From: Candidatus Bathyarchaeota archaeon | GTDB lineage: Archaea > Thermoproteota > Bathyarchaeia > Bathyarchaeales > Bathycorpusculaceae | Assembly: GCA_018396955.1 (NCBI GenBank) | Contig: JAGTQI010000006.1 | Coordinates: 1 to 35,573 of the forward strand | Length of the DNA: 35,573 bases | Direction: 5' to 3' | In this document: piece by piece, positions 7,441 to 14,632 of the stretch | Numbering within the stretch: the first letter of the stretch is position 1 | Layout of the letters: each line of letters begins with the position of its first letter | Translations under genes and position numbers: made by a program | The notes under the pieces: model-generated | Seen by the model: only the letters and a program-made list of their open reading frames with translations | Told to the model about the DNA's origin: nothing | Database searches by the model: none

Positions 7441-7905
7441 TTGTTTAGTAAAATTCTCGTTCCATTGGACGGCTCTGAACACTCCTTAAGGGCACTGGAC
7501 ATAGCCATAAAAATAGCCAAAAAATTTGATGGAAAAATCACTCTAATCCATGTTTACTCTGTAAGCGTCAGACCCATGGTTGTCCCAGAACCGTCAACAC
7601 TTACGCCTGGAATACCAGTAATAGCGCCCACAGAATATTTAAAAGTGACTGAAGCTGTTAAAGAGGCGGGAACCAGAATATTAGCTCAAGGCAAGGAAAA
7701 AGCCAAAGCTGAGGGCGTTGAAGCTGAAACCATGCTTAGAGAGGGACATGTCGTCCAAGAAATTGTTAAGGCAGCGGAGGAGGGCGCGTTTGACCTAATC
7801 GTCATGGGCGCCAGGGGGATAAGCAAGATAAAGGGGCTTATTCTTGGAAGCGTAAGCGACGGGGTTATAAGAAACGCTCCATGTCCTGTCCTAGTCACAA
7901 AATAG
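7441..7905 (+). CDS. Universal stress protein, UspA family (ATP-binding type)
   Basis: A single-domain 154-residue UspA protein. It opens with the typical FSKILVPLDGSEHSLRALDIAIKIAKK. It ends with the nucleotide-binding signature GARGISKIKGLILGSVSDGVIRNAPCPVLVTK, which follows the G-x2-G-x9-G-S pattern of ATP-binding members. Such proteins are cytosolic dimers linked to stress survival; their clients vary. The start is TTG 7441, supported by GGAG (in TTGGAGATAATCC) seven to eight bases upstream and by agreement with the family N-terminus. The 40-50-residue insert after IHVYSVSVRP is normal for archaeal members. No neighbour defines its specific role. Confidence 0.94.
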   Translation: MFSKILVPLDGSEHSLRALDIAIKIAKKFDGKITLIHVYSVSVRPMVVPEPSTLTPGIPVIAPTEYLKVTEAVKEAGTRILAQGKEKAKAEGVEAETMLREGHVVQEIVKAAEEGAFDLIVMGARGISKIKGLILGSVSDGVIRNAPCPVLVTK

Positions 7906-8107
7906 TTTCCTCCGCTTTGTATCGCCGCCTTCGTCTGAGCCTCCAAACATGCCATGTTTCGGGCTTCTGCCAAAAAGTTTATTTTTCCCTTCCAATCGGA
8001 TTTTCTCACCTTTCCAAATTTAGGAGGACAAGTCGACTCTAAAATGTCCGTGTTCATGTCTAAAATTAGTGGTGTTGGCGTGGTGGCTTCAGCGGGAGGA
8101 AGCCTGT

Positions 8108-8665
8108 ATGCTGAAGCTGAAGTCGTCACGTTCGCTGATGCTTGCGATGGCTTTAAGTACTCTATACTCTTTAGGAGTCGGCTTGCTGGGTCCCGTATAC
8201 CCAATATTTGTTGTTAACCGCTTTTCAGCCACAATAATAGATGTAGGCTTTTTATATGCGCTTTTCTGTGGAGTTGCAGCCTTATTCAAGGTTGTGGCTG
8301 GAAGACTTGCAGACGCTTATGGCAAAGAGCGCATACTCTTAATCGGAGTCATAATGGGTGCCGTATGCTCATTAAGCTACATCTATGCGCCAAATATAAT
8401 AAGCCTATACATAATAGAATTCTTGTTCGGCGCATCCTACGCACTGCAACGTCCATCCCTACTAGCCCTAATAGTAGACTTGGACGAAAAGAAGAGAAGC
8501 GGAACAATGCTGGGAATCTTCGAATCCATATACGACATCACAGAAGCAGTCGCAGCCCTACTAGCCACATTTATTGCCACCAAAATTGGTTTTGAAACCC
8601 TTTTCTACATTTGTTCAGGGTGTCAAGCCACAACAGGCATCTTCATCTTAAGGTATAAACGTTAA
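8108..8665 (+). CDS. Half-size MFS transporter (six helices)
   Basis: From ATG 8108 (after GGGAGG, eight bases) the protein is 185 residues and shows about six hydrophobic helices. The major facilitator motif A lies between helices 2 and 3 (GRLADAYGKER). A TM4-like stretch (IIEFLFGASYALQRPSLLALIVDL) and a TM5-like stretch (GTMLGIFESIYDITEAVAALLA) follow. Full MFS transporters have twelve helices and about 400 residues, so this is only the N-terminal half. It ends in FILRYKR with an ordinary stop, and a tRNA gene begins 50 bases on. It may be a true six-helix protein that dimerises, or the residue of a truncation. Substrate cannot be guessed. The frame open upstream to 8069 lacks support. Confidence 0.78.
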   Translation: MLKLKSSRSLMLAMALSTLYSLGVGLLGPVYPIFVVNRFSATIIDVGFLYALFCGVAALFKVVAGRLADAYGKERILLIGVIMGAVCSLSYIYAPNIISLYIIEFLFGASYALQRPSLLALIVDLDEKKRSGTMLGIFESIYDITEAVAALLATFIATKIGFETLFYICSGCQATTGIFILRYKR

Positions 8666-8683
8666 AGTTATTATTGTGTTTGG

Positions 8684-8692
8684 GTTTAATGC
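8684..8692 (+). promoter_or_regulatory. TATA-like element for tRNA-Gln
   Basis: The A/T core GTTTAAT lies about 25-28 bases before the tRNA 5' end at 8715, the usual spacing of an archaeal TATA box to the transcription start. The match is only to a loose consensus. Confidence 0.4.
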
Positions 8693-8714
8693 TGAATAGC
8701 GTAGGCATCATAGA

Positions 8715-8790
8715 AGCCCGGTGGTGTAGCGGTCAAGCATGGGGGCCTCTGGAGCCCCTGACGGGAGTTCGAATCTCCCCCGGGCTACCA
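8715..8790 (+). tRNA. tRNA-Gln (anticodon CTG)
   Basis: A full cloverleaf can be drawn. The acceptor AGCCCGG pairs with CCGGGCT (seven pairs), the D arm is GTG/CAT, and the anticodon stem is GGGGC/GCCCC around the loop CTCTGGA. The T stem is GGGAG/CTCCC with loop TTCGAAT. The discriminator A is followed by an encoded CCA (8788-8790). The anticodon CTG is at 8749-8751 and reads CAG. The A1-U72 pair is typical of tRNA-Gln. No intron is present. Confidence 0.96.
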
Positions 8791-8863
8791 ACCATTAAAA
8801 TATTAACAAAAATTACACTTTTAATTTTATGAGCATTTTCAGTTTTTGCAATCAATCTTTAAG

Positions 8864-8976
8864 TGCGGGGGGTGGGATTTGAACCCACGAACCCCTACGG
8901 GACAGCCGCTCCGCGAAACTTTTGGAAATAGTTTCCCCTCAGGGCTGCGCCTTTGGCCAGGCTTGGCAACCCCCGC
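8864..8976 (-). tRNA. tRNA-Leu (anticodon GAG) with a 28-nt intron
   Basis: On the minus strand, acceptor GCGGGGG (8976-8970) pairs with CCCCCGC (8871-8865). The D arm is GCC/GGC and the anticodon stem is CAGCC/GGCTG. A long variable arm contains the CCC/GGG stem, and the T stem is GTGGG/CCCAC with loop TTCAAAT. The discriminator A is at 8864 and no CCA is encoded. The long variable arm fits a class II leucine tRNA. The sequence between the two halves of the anticodon stem is 35 nt rather than 7, leaving a 28-nt intron after position 37. The anticodon GAG is at 8940-8938 and reads CTC. Confidence 0.94.
8909..8936 (-). other. tRNA-Leu intron (between positions 37 and 38)
   Basis: Removing these 28 nt leaves a normal seven-base loop CTGAGGC between the five-pair anticodon stem. 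The 37/38 site is the canonical archaeal intron position, cut by the tRNA splicing endonuclease at a bulge-helix-bulge. The exact boundaries are inferred from loop length and could shift by a base or two. Confidence 0.85.
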
Positions 8977-9060
8977 TTGTCATTCCGGTTTATTTCTTAA
9001 TTTTGTGGATGAAATTAAAGTTTCCTTTTAGTGGTTTTTAGGTTAACATAAGAAGGGGGT

Positions 9061-9573
9061 TTAGATTATTCTGAAATCTTCCTTTATGGTTGTTAGCACC
9101 ACGTGGGTGTTTGTTCTTTCCACGTAGGGCATTGCCAGTAGGCGTTTTGCAAATTTGCTTAGTTCTTCCCTGTTTTTGAATTTGGCTATTACAACGGCGT
9201 CTATTAGCCCTGTCACGTCGTAGACGCAGCAGACGTTTGGGAGCTTTGCGATTTCACTTTCAACCTCTAAGAGTCTTCCTTTCGAGACCGTTATTTCGAC
9301 TACAACGGTTAGGGCGTAGCCAAGTTTTTCGTGGTCTATTAGGGTTGTATACCCCTTTATTATGCCAGTTTCTTCCAGTTTTTTGACTCTTGATAGGGCT
9401 GTGCTTGTGGATATATTGCACTGCTTTGCTAACTGCCTTGAGGAAAGCCTCGCGTCTAAGGTTAGGGCCTTTAAGATTTTCATGTCTACATCGTTTAATT
9501 CTTCCTCGTTTCTAGAGCGTCTTTTCCTTTTCTTTTCTTTAGATGGTGACTTTTGAACATTTGTATCTTCCAT
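9061..9573 (-). CDS. Lrp/AsnC family transcriptional regulator
   Basis: A 170-residue regulator. After a lysine/arginine-rich N-terminal extension of about 25 residues (SKEKKRKRRSRN) it has a winged helix-turn-helix (LNDVDMKILKALTLDARLSSRQLAKQCNISTSTALSRVKKLEETGIIKGY, about 27-75). The C-terminal RAM (ligand-binding, oligomerisation) domain follows (VVVEITVSKG to VVLTTIKEDF). Such proteins sense amino acids such as glutamine or leucine. The ATG at 9573 is preceded by AAAGGAG nine bases upstream. It is transcribed divergently from glutamine synthetase across 141 bases, so control of glnA and of itself is a natural inference. The basic extension is longer than usual and may add DNA contacts. 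Confidence 0.93.
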   Translation of the reverse strand: MEDTNVQKSPSKEKKRKRRSRNEEELNDVDMKILKALTLDARLSSRQLAKQCNISTSTALSRVKKLEETGIIKGYTTLIDHEKLGYALTVVVEITVSKGRLLEVESEIAKLPNVCCVYDVTGLIDAVVIAKFKNREELSKFAKRLLAMPYVERTNTHVVLTTIKEDFRII

Positions 9574-9714
9574 TGCGTAGGGCTCCTTTATTTAGACTAC
9601 ATGTGTACAATTAATTTAACTTATATTTAACATTTGTCATAATTTTCTTTGAAAAGTCTTTTATATGTATTGTTAATTTCTATTTCATTGTAAAATTCAT
9701 CTGGGGATTGCGTA
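9574..9714. promoter_or_regulatory. Divergent promoter region between lrp-like gene and glnA
   Basis: For glnA, TATA-like TCTTTTATATG (9657-9667) sits about 26 bases before a predicted start near 9688, leaving a short leader with GGGGA before ATG 9715. For the regulator, AATATAAGTTAA on minus (about 9616-9630) is a TATA candidate, with AAAGGAG before the ATG. Between them lie an imperfect inverted repeat TACATGTGTA (9598-9607) and a direct TTAAC repeat (TTAACTTATATTTAAC), possible Lrp-family sites. The operator reading is inference. Confidence 0.5.
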
Positions 9715-11112
9715 ATGCGAGGTTCACTACGTCGAATGTTCCAGAATCAAAATGTTGAGCTGTGTTTTAAGCTTCTGAAGAACGCTGAGCATGTTCTTTT
9801 ACATTTCACTGATTTGCTTGGCTTTCTTAAGGGCAGGACAATCCCGGCGGAGGAGGCGGAAAACGCCATAGTTGAGGGTGTAGGCTTTGACGGCTCATCA
9901 TTAATCGGCGGGGTTGGCATAGAAGAAAGCGACATGCTCATGAAGCCGGACATAACCACCTTCACAGTTTGCCCATACTACTTCTATAACAAAAGTGTTG
10001 TTAGCTTCATCTGCAATTTATATACGCCGGAAGGCAAGCGCTTTGAAGGTGACCCAAGATACGTCTGTCAAAAAACTCTTGAAAAATTAGCGGCTGAAGG
10101 ATACAAGCCAACAGCAGCTGCAGAGCTAGAATTCTACCTTGTGCAAAAAACGGCTGACGGTGACTTCCAGCCTGTTGAAAATCACCTCATGGATAAGCAA
10201 CGCTATTTTGACATAGCTCCTGGTAGAGACGTCACTGAAACCTTCCGAATGGAGTTAACCAATGCACTTTTCACGATGGGTATAGCAGTTGAAAGGCAGC
10301 ACCACGAGGTCGGCTCAGCCCAAAATGAAATAACATTCAAGTATGCAGACCCTGTAATAACTTCAGATAATATTATGCGCTATAAGTTTGCGGCTAAAGC
10401 TGTTGCCGATAGAAAGTATGGTTGGATAGCCACCTTTATGCCTAAACCATGGTTTGGAAAGCCCGGTAACGGCATGCATATCCACCTTGGCCTCTTCGCC
10501 TCAAAAACGGGCAGGAACGTCTTTTATGATAAAGATTATGCCCACTTATCCCAAAAATGCCGCTACTTTATAGGCGGGATACTTGAGCATGCAAGGGCTT
10601 TATGCGCAGTTGTGGCGCCAACAGTTAACAGTTACAAGAGGCTTGTGCCCGGCTATGAGGCTCCAGTTTACATTACTTGGAGTCGAAAAAACCGTTCAGC
10701 CCTAATAAGAGTGCCAGAATACTTCCCTGGAAAGGAGAGTGAAGCCAGAATAGAGTTCCGCTGTCCAGACCCCCTTTGCAATCCTTACTTGGCTTATGCC
10801 GCAGTTTTTGAGGCTGGTTTAGATGGCATTAAAAAGAGGATTGAGCCCGGCGATCCCGTTGATATGAATGTTTATCATATGAGCGAGGCGAAGCGGAGGG
10901 AGCTTGGAATTAAAGTTTTGCCAAGTTCGCTTAAAGAAGCCTTGGAGGAGTTGAAGAGCGACGACGTTTGCATAAGGGCTCTAGGTAAAGAAAATGCCGA
11001 AAAATATTTTGAGCTTAAAATGCAAGAGTGGCATGAATATGAGTCTCATATGCCCAAGGATGATGAAGGCACAGTTACGCTTTGGGAGCTGCAAAAGTAC
11101 ATCTATGCATAA
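9715..11112 (+). CDS. glnA: Glutamine synthetase, type I
   Basis: A 465-residue ATP-dependent ligase making glutamine from glutamate and ammonia. It has the GSI landmarks: FDGSSLIG with acidic EESDM (about 58-74), ELEFYL (137-142), VGSAQNEI (199-206), GNGMHIH (251-257), the arginine motif NRSALIRVP, and EARIEFRCPDPLCNPYLA. Family enzymes form dodecamers. I see no canonical adenylylation-site segment in the C-terminal part, as expected for an archaeal enzyme. ATG 9715 is chosen because GGGGA precedes it at a normal distance; ATG 9736 lacks one. The divergent Lrp-type gene is the likely regulator. GMP synthase, a glutamine user, begins 31 bases downstream. Confidence 0.97.
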   Translation: MRGSLRRMFQNQNVELCFKLLKNAEHVLLHFTDLLGFLKGRTIPAEEAENAIVEGVGFDGSSLIGGVGIEESDMLMKPDITTFTVCPYYFYNKSVVSFICNLYTPEGKRFEGDPRYVCQKTLEKLAAEGYKPTAAAELEFYLVQKTADGDFQPVENHLMDKQRYFDIAPGRDVTETFRMELTNALFTMGIAVERQHHEVGSAQNEITFKYADPVITSDNIMRYKFAAKAVADRKYGWIATFMPKPWFGKPGNGMHIHLGLFASKTGRNVFYDKDYAHLSQKCRYFIGGILEHARALCAVVAPTVNSYKRLVPGYEAPVYITWSRKNRSALIRVPEYFPGKESEARIEFRCPDPLCNPYLAYAAVFEAGLDGIKKRIEPGDPVDMNVYHMSEAKRRELGIKVLPSSLKEALEELKSDDVCIRALGKENAEKYFELKMQEWHEYESHMPKDDEGTVTLWELQKYIYA

Positions 11113-11143
11113 CGGGCTTTAAATTGTCCATTCAGGTATATGC

Positions 11144-12004
11144 ATGAAATACGATACAATTCTGGTGCTGGATTTCGGCGGACAGTATTGCCACCTCATT
11201 GGGAGACGTATTAGAGAGAATGGCGTATACTCAGAAATAGTCCCTCACAACATAAGAGTTGATGAGATAAGGCTTCTAGGAGAGAAGCTTAATGTTAAAG
11301 GATTAATTCTGTCTGGTGGTCCCGCAAGCGTTTTTGATGTGGATGCACCAAAACCTGACAGGCGCATTTTTGATTTAGGGCTGCCTGTTCTAGGCTTGTG
11401 TTATGGACATCAGCTTATAGCTCAAATTTTCGGTGGAAAAGTTGAACCAGCTAAGCGGAAAGAGTTCGGCTCAGCACATGCAGTCATAGACAAACCAGTT
11501 GGTGTTTTAAATGGCATGAGCAGAAAAGAGCGGGTTTGGATGAGTCACAGTGACACCGTCATTTCGGTTCCTTCGGAATTTGATGTTTTAGCCCACACAC
11601 AAAATTGTCCAGTCGCCGCCTTCAAACATAAGAACAAACCGATTTACGGTTTACAGTGGCATCCAGAAGTTGTCCATACGGTAAATGGCGCCAAGATGAT
11701 ACGCAACTTTATCTTTGAAGTATGCGGTTGTGTTGCCAACTGGAAGATGGAAAATGTCATAGACAAAATGATTGAAGAGGTTAAGCGGCAGGTCGACGGC
11801 GGCAAAGCCATCATAGCTCTAAGCGGAGGCATAGACTCAAGCGTAGCCACAGCCATAGCAGCTAAGGCAATAGGCGAAAAACTGACAGCAGTTTTTGTTA
11901 ACCACGGACTCATGCGAGAAAACGAGCCAGAATTTGTAAAAGACACATTCCAGAAACTCAAAATAAACCTAATTATCATGGATGCACAGGAAAGATTTTT
12001 TTGA
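11144..12004 (+). CDS. guaA: GMP synthase, N-terminal part (frame broken at T7 run)
   Basis: This 286-residue frame holds the whole class I glutamine amidotransferase domain: C86 in GLCYGHQ, H173 and E175 in QWHPEV. It also holds the start of the ATP-pyrophosphatase domain with the SGGIDSS P-loop (227-233) and [11 protein letters not shown]. It then stops at 12004 after DAQERFF, in the middle of the second domain. The normal continuation ([10 protein letters not shown]) is in the next frame. A run of seven T at 11996-12002 explains this: with six T the frame reads through to 12689 as a 514-residue GMP synthase, which converts XMP to GMP using glutamine and ATP. Start ATG 11144. Probably one gene with an indel. 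Confidence 0.93.
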   Translation: MKYDTILVLDFGGQYCHLIGRRIRENGVYSEIVPHNIRVDEIRLLGEKLNVKGLILSGGPASVFDVDAPKPDRRIFDLGLPVLGLCYGHQLIAQIFGGKVEPAKRKEFGSAHAVIDKPVGVLNGMSRKERVWMSHSDTVISVPSEFDVLAHTQNCPVAAFKHKNKPIYGLQWHPEVVHTVNGAKMIRNFIFEVCGCVANWKMENVIDKMIEEVKRQVDGGKAIIALSGGIDSSVATAIAAKAIGEKLTAVFVNHGLMRENEPEFVKDTFQKLKINLIIMDAQERFF

Positions 12005-12689
12005 AAGACTTAAAGGCGTAACTGACCCTGAAATGAAGAGGAAGGTTATAGGCGAAGAGTTCATCAGAGTTTTTGAAGAAGTTGCAGAAAGAGTTGGCGC
12101 AGAATACCTCATCCAAGGAACTATTTATCCGGATAGAATTGAGTCTGGATTTAGGAGGTATTCAGACAAAATCAAGACGCATCATAATGTCGCCGGGCTT
12201 CCGGCAAAAATTAGGTTTAAGAAAATCGTTGAGCCTCTAAGGGACTTGTACAAAGATGAGGTTCGTAAAGTTGCCCAAATGATCGGGCTGCCAAAAGAAA
12301 TAGTTTTTAGGCAGCCCTTTCCAGGTCCTGGACTGGCGGTGCGAGTTATTGGTGAAGTAACCAAGGAAAAGATTGAGATTGTTAGGAAGGCTGATAGAAT
12401 TGTGAAAGAGGAATTCGAGAAAAACGGCTTAAAAGAGAGATTGTGGCAGTTTTTTGCAGTTTTAACAGATACGAAATCTACTGGTGTTAAGGGTGATGCT
12501 AGGGCGTATGGCTATGTTGTTGCCATGAGGGCGGTGGAAAGTCGCGAGGCGATGACGGCGAGTTTTGCAAGAATTCCTTACAATGTTTTAGAGAAAATTT
12601 CCACCAGAATAACCAGCGAAATACCAGAGGTTGTTAGGGTGGTATACGACATCACCCATAAGCCACCAGCAACCATAGAATGGGAATGA
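11982..12689 (+). CDS. guaA: GMP synthase, C-terminal part (continuation after frameshift)
   Basis: This frame contains the rest of the ATP-pyrophosphatase domain and the dimerisation domain of GMP synthase: [35 protein letters not shown], the XMP-site [29 protein letters not shown], and the C-terminus [14 protein letters not shown]. It overlaps the upstream frame by 23 bases. Its nominal ATG (11982) is an internal Met in a different frame, not a believable start, because the residues before FFERL do not match the family. True homology begins at the T7 run. A stand-alone archaeal ATP-pyrophosphatase subunit would include the SGGIDSS loop, which lies in the first frame, so this is the tail of a single broken gene rather than a natural GuaAa/GuaAb split. 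Confidence 0.92.
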   Translation: MHRKDFFERLKGVTDPEMKRKVIGEEFIRVFEEVAERVGAEYLIQGTIYPDRIESGFRRYSDKIKTHHNVAGLPAKIRFKKIVEPLRDLYKDEVRKVAQMIGLPKEIVFRQPFPGPGLAVRVIGEVTKEKIEIVRKADRIVKEEFEKNGLKERLWQFFAVLTDTKSTGVKGDARAYGYVVAMRAVESREAMTASFARIPYNVLEKISTRITSEIPEVVRVVYDITHKPPATIEWE

Positions 12690-12693
12690 TTAT

Positions 12694-13452
12694 TTAAACC
12701 ATCGGCTTGGCCATCAAATCCTCAACTTTAGCCTTCTTCAGCAAATTGATGTGTTTAACTAGCTCATTAACCACCACTTCAAAAACTCGTTTACCCTTGT
12801 CTGCCGAAGCTGTTGTTGCCTTCCCAAAAACTCCAGAACTTGTGTAATCTGCCGTGTCTAAAGGAAGGATTATGCCTTCAACCTTTGCGATATGCTCCCG
12901 CACCTCTTCATCTACAGCCCGGTTCATATTCACAAGATGCGGGTGCAAAGCCAAATTTACAGAAGTCTCCTCGGCGCCGGCATGCCCTCTCTCTTCCGGC
13001 TTGAATATGTCTGGCAGAAGTTTTCCAGCGGCAGGCCACCATTGGAAAACCGAGACGAAAATTCCTTTTTCCCGCATCTCTCTAGCCAGCTCGGTTAGAG
13101 CGTTCAAGTTTCCGCCATGCCCATTAACAATGACTATTTTCTCTGCGCCATAATAGTTTAGGGATAAGCAAACATCTTTTACATAGGCTTTTAGGGTTTC
13201 AGGCGTAACATGTATGGTGCCCCAAAACTGTCTGTGGTGATGACTGACGCCGAAAGGAATAACTTGCAAGCAGAGAACCTTTGCACGTTTTGCAGCTTCT
13301 TCAGCTATCGCCTTAGCTATAAAATGGTCCGTTCCAAGTGGGTTTTGCGGCCCATGCTGCTCATTTGAACCGACTGGGATAATAGCGATGTCATTCTTAC
13401 TAAAATATTCTTTTGCCTCCACCCAGCTTATTTCGTGAAGCAAGACTTTCAC
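12694..13452 (-). CDS. Creatininase-family amidohydrolase (ArfB/MftE/creatininase group)
   Basis: From GTG 13452 the protein has 252 residues, the family size. The metal-binding residues are all present: E31 and H33 in GSNEQHGPQ, D42 in LGTDHF, the SHHHRQFWGT segment (70-79), the NGHGGN turn (110-115), and H157-x4-E162 in HAGAEETS. The family includes creatininase, the archaeal riboflavin/F420 deformylase ArfB and mycofactocin MftE; sequence alone does not decide between them, though ArfB is the commonest archaeal role. The GTG has GGAGGA six bases upstream. The frame extends to 13623, but that part would overlap the divergent nucleotidyltransferase gene and shows no homology. It converges on guaA, leaving 4 bases between the stops. 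Confidence 0.88.
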   Translation of the reverse strand: MKVLLHEISWVEAKEYFSKNDIAIIPVGSNEQHGPQNPLGTDHFIAKAIAEEAAKRAKVLCLQVIPFGVSHHHRQFWGTIHVTPETLKAYVKDVCLSLNYYGAEKIVIVNGHGGNLNALTELAREMREKGIFVSVFQWWPAAGKLLPDIFKPEERGHAGAEETSVNLALHPHLVNMNRAVDEEVREHIAKVEGIILPLDTADYTSSGVFGKATTASADKGKRVFEVVVNELVKHINLLKKAKVEDLMAKPMV

Positions 13453-13531
13453 GAGTTGTCCTCCATCTTCACGAAACTGTTTTATTTGAAGGAATTTGAA
13501 TATAAGCTTGCGCATAAAACGGTGAAACTCA

Positions 13532-14617
13532 TTGAAGGCTCTGATCTTAGCTGGGGGGTTTGCAACTCGGCTTAGACCCCTAAGCTGCGCAAGGCCCAAA
13601 ATTCTATTTCCAGTTCTTAACAAGCCGCTTTTAGAGTGGACGCTTGAAAGCCTCTCAAAAAGTGGAATAGAAGAGGCGATATTGGCGGTTAATCATCAAA
13701 CGGCCTTCCACATAAAAAACTCCAAATTTTCCAAGGGTAAAATGAAAATTGCTTATTCATACGATCCTCCCAAAAAGCCCCTTGGAACAGGCGGCGCAAT
13801 AAAGAATGCTGAAGAGCTTCTAGGAAACGACAATTTTTTGGTGGTGAATGGCGACATCTTCACCAGCATAAACTACGCCGAAGTAATTAAGAGACATGAG
13901 GGAAATGATGCCACCGCAACAATAGTCCTATGCACAGTTAAAGATCCGAGCCGATACGGAGTTGCAGAACTCGGCTATAATAGTAGAATAAAGAGGTTTG
14001 TTGAGAAACCCCAGCCGGGAGAGTCTCCATCGAATCTCATAAACGCTGGAATATATGTTCTCAGCCATGAAATCTTCAGATACATTCAATATGGAAGAAG
14101 AGTTTCCCTTGAACGTGAAGTGTTCCCAAAATTGGCGGAAGAGGGCAAACTTTTTGGCTACATTTTTGATGGCTTGTGGACGGATATTGGTAAAGCTGAA
14201 GACTATTTGGAGATAAACAAAATTCTATTGGACAGTCTTCGTGGAAAACTGAAAAACGTGATAAGAGGTGGTGGACAGATAAACGAGCCAGTATTCTGCG
14301 ACGAGAGTATCACGATTAAAGAAGGCTCAACCATAGGACCATATGCTGTTCTGGGAAAAAATGTCAATGTTGGAAGAAACGTTTACATAAAAAATTCCAT
14401 AATCTTTCCAGGCGTTTTAATTTCAGATGATTCTTTTATAAATGGGGCTATAATTGGTGAAAACGTCGTTGTCGGTAGAGGGGTTAAAATTAACGGGAAC
14501 TGCGTTATAGGTGACTGTGCGGTTATAGGCAATAATGTTTCATTGGCTGAAGGGGTTTCAATCTGCCCAGCGAAAGAAATCTACCAAGACGTTTTAGAGG
14601 CAAAGTGCATTATTTAA
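13532..14617 (+). CDS. Sugar-1-phosphate nucleotidyltransferase with left-handed beta-helix tail
   Basis: A 361-residue enzyme that couples a sugar-1-phosphate to an NTP. The N-terminal domain has LILAGGFATRLRPLSCARPK (about 4-23), the PLGTGGAI and VVNGDIF metal/sugar motifs, and the FVEKPQPG lysine. The C-terminal part is hexapeptide-repeat sequence (EGSTIGPYAVLGKNVNVG, KNSIIFPGVLIS, GAIIGENVVVGRGV). Close types are GDP-mannose and GlcNAc-1-phosphate uridylyl/glucose-1-phosphate transferases of archaea; the tail might also acetylate, as in the GlmU-like ST0452, but it is shorter. The start is TTG 13532, with GGTGA (13521-13525) six bases before. It is followed after 15 bases by a GlmM-like mutase, so UDP-GlcNAc is a reasonable product. 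Confidence 0.9.
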   Translation: MKALILAGGFATRLRPLSCARPKILFPVLNKPLLEWTLESLSKSGIEEAILAVNHQTAFHIKNSKFSKGKMKIAYSYDPPKKPLGTGGAIKNAEELLGNDNFLVVNGDIFTSINYAEVIKRHEGNDATATIVLCTVKDPSRYGVAELGYNSRIKRFVEKPQPGESPSNLINAGIYVLSHEIFRYIQYGRRVSLEREVFPKLAEEGKLFGYIFDGLWTDIGKAEDYLEINKILLDSLRGKLKNVIRGGGQINEPVFCDESITIKEGSTIGPYAVLGKNVNVGRNVYIKNSIIFPGVLISDDSFINGAIIGENVVVGRGVKINGNCVIGDCAVIGNNVSLAEGVSICPAKEIYQDVLEAKCII

Positions 14618-14632
14618 AACGAGGTGAGGCTT

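Noticed and set aside
7686-8204. 172-residue minus-strand ORF
   Set aside because: It overlaps the uspA 3' end and the MFS start and shows no family-like pattern; probably a frame shadow.
7954-8217. 87-residue plus-strand ORF before the MFS gene
   Set aside because: It overlaps the MFS start in another frame and has no conserved-looking features or Shine-Dalgarno.
8716-8790. tRNA-Gln beginning at G8716
   Set aside because: Starting at A8715 gives seven acceptor pairs (AGCCCGG/CCGGGCT) with a discriminator A and CCA; starting at G8716 breaks the stem.
11982-12004. A separate GMP synthase subunit starting at ATG 11982
   Set aside because: The P-loop SGGIDSS of the same domain is in the upstream frame, and the residues before FFERL do not fit a start; one extra T explains the break.
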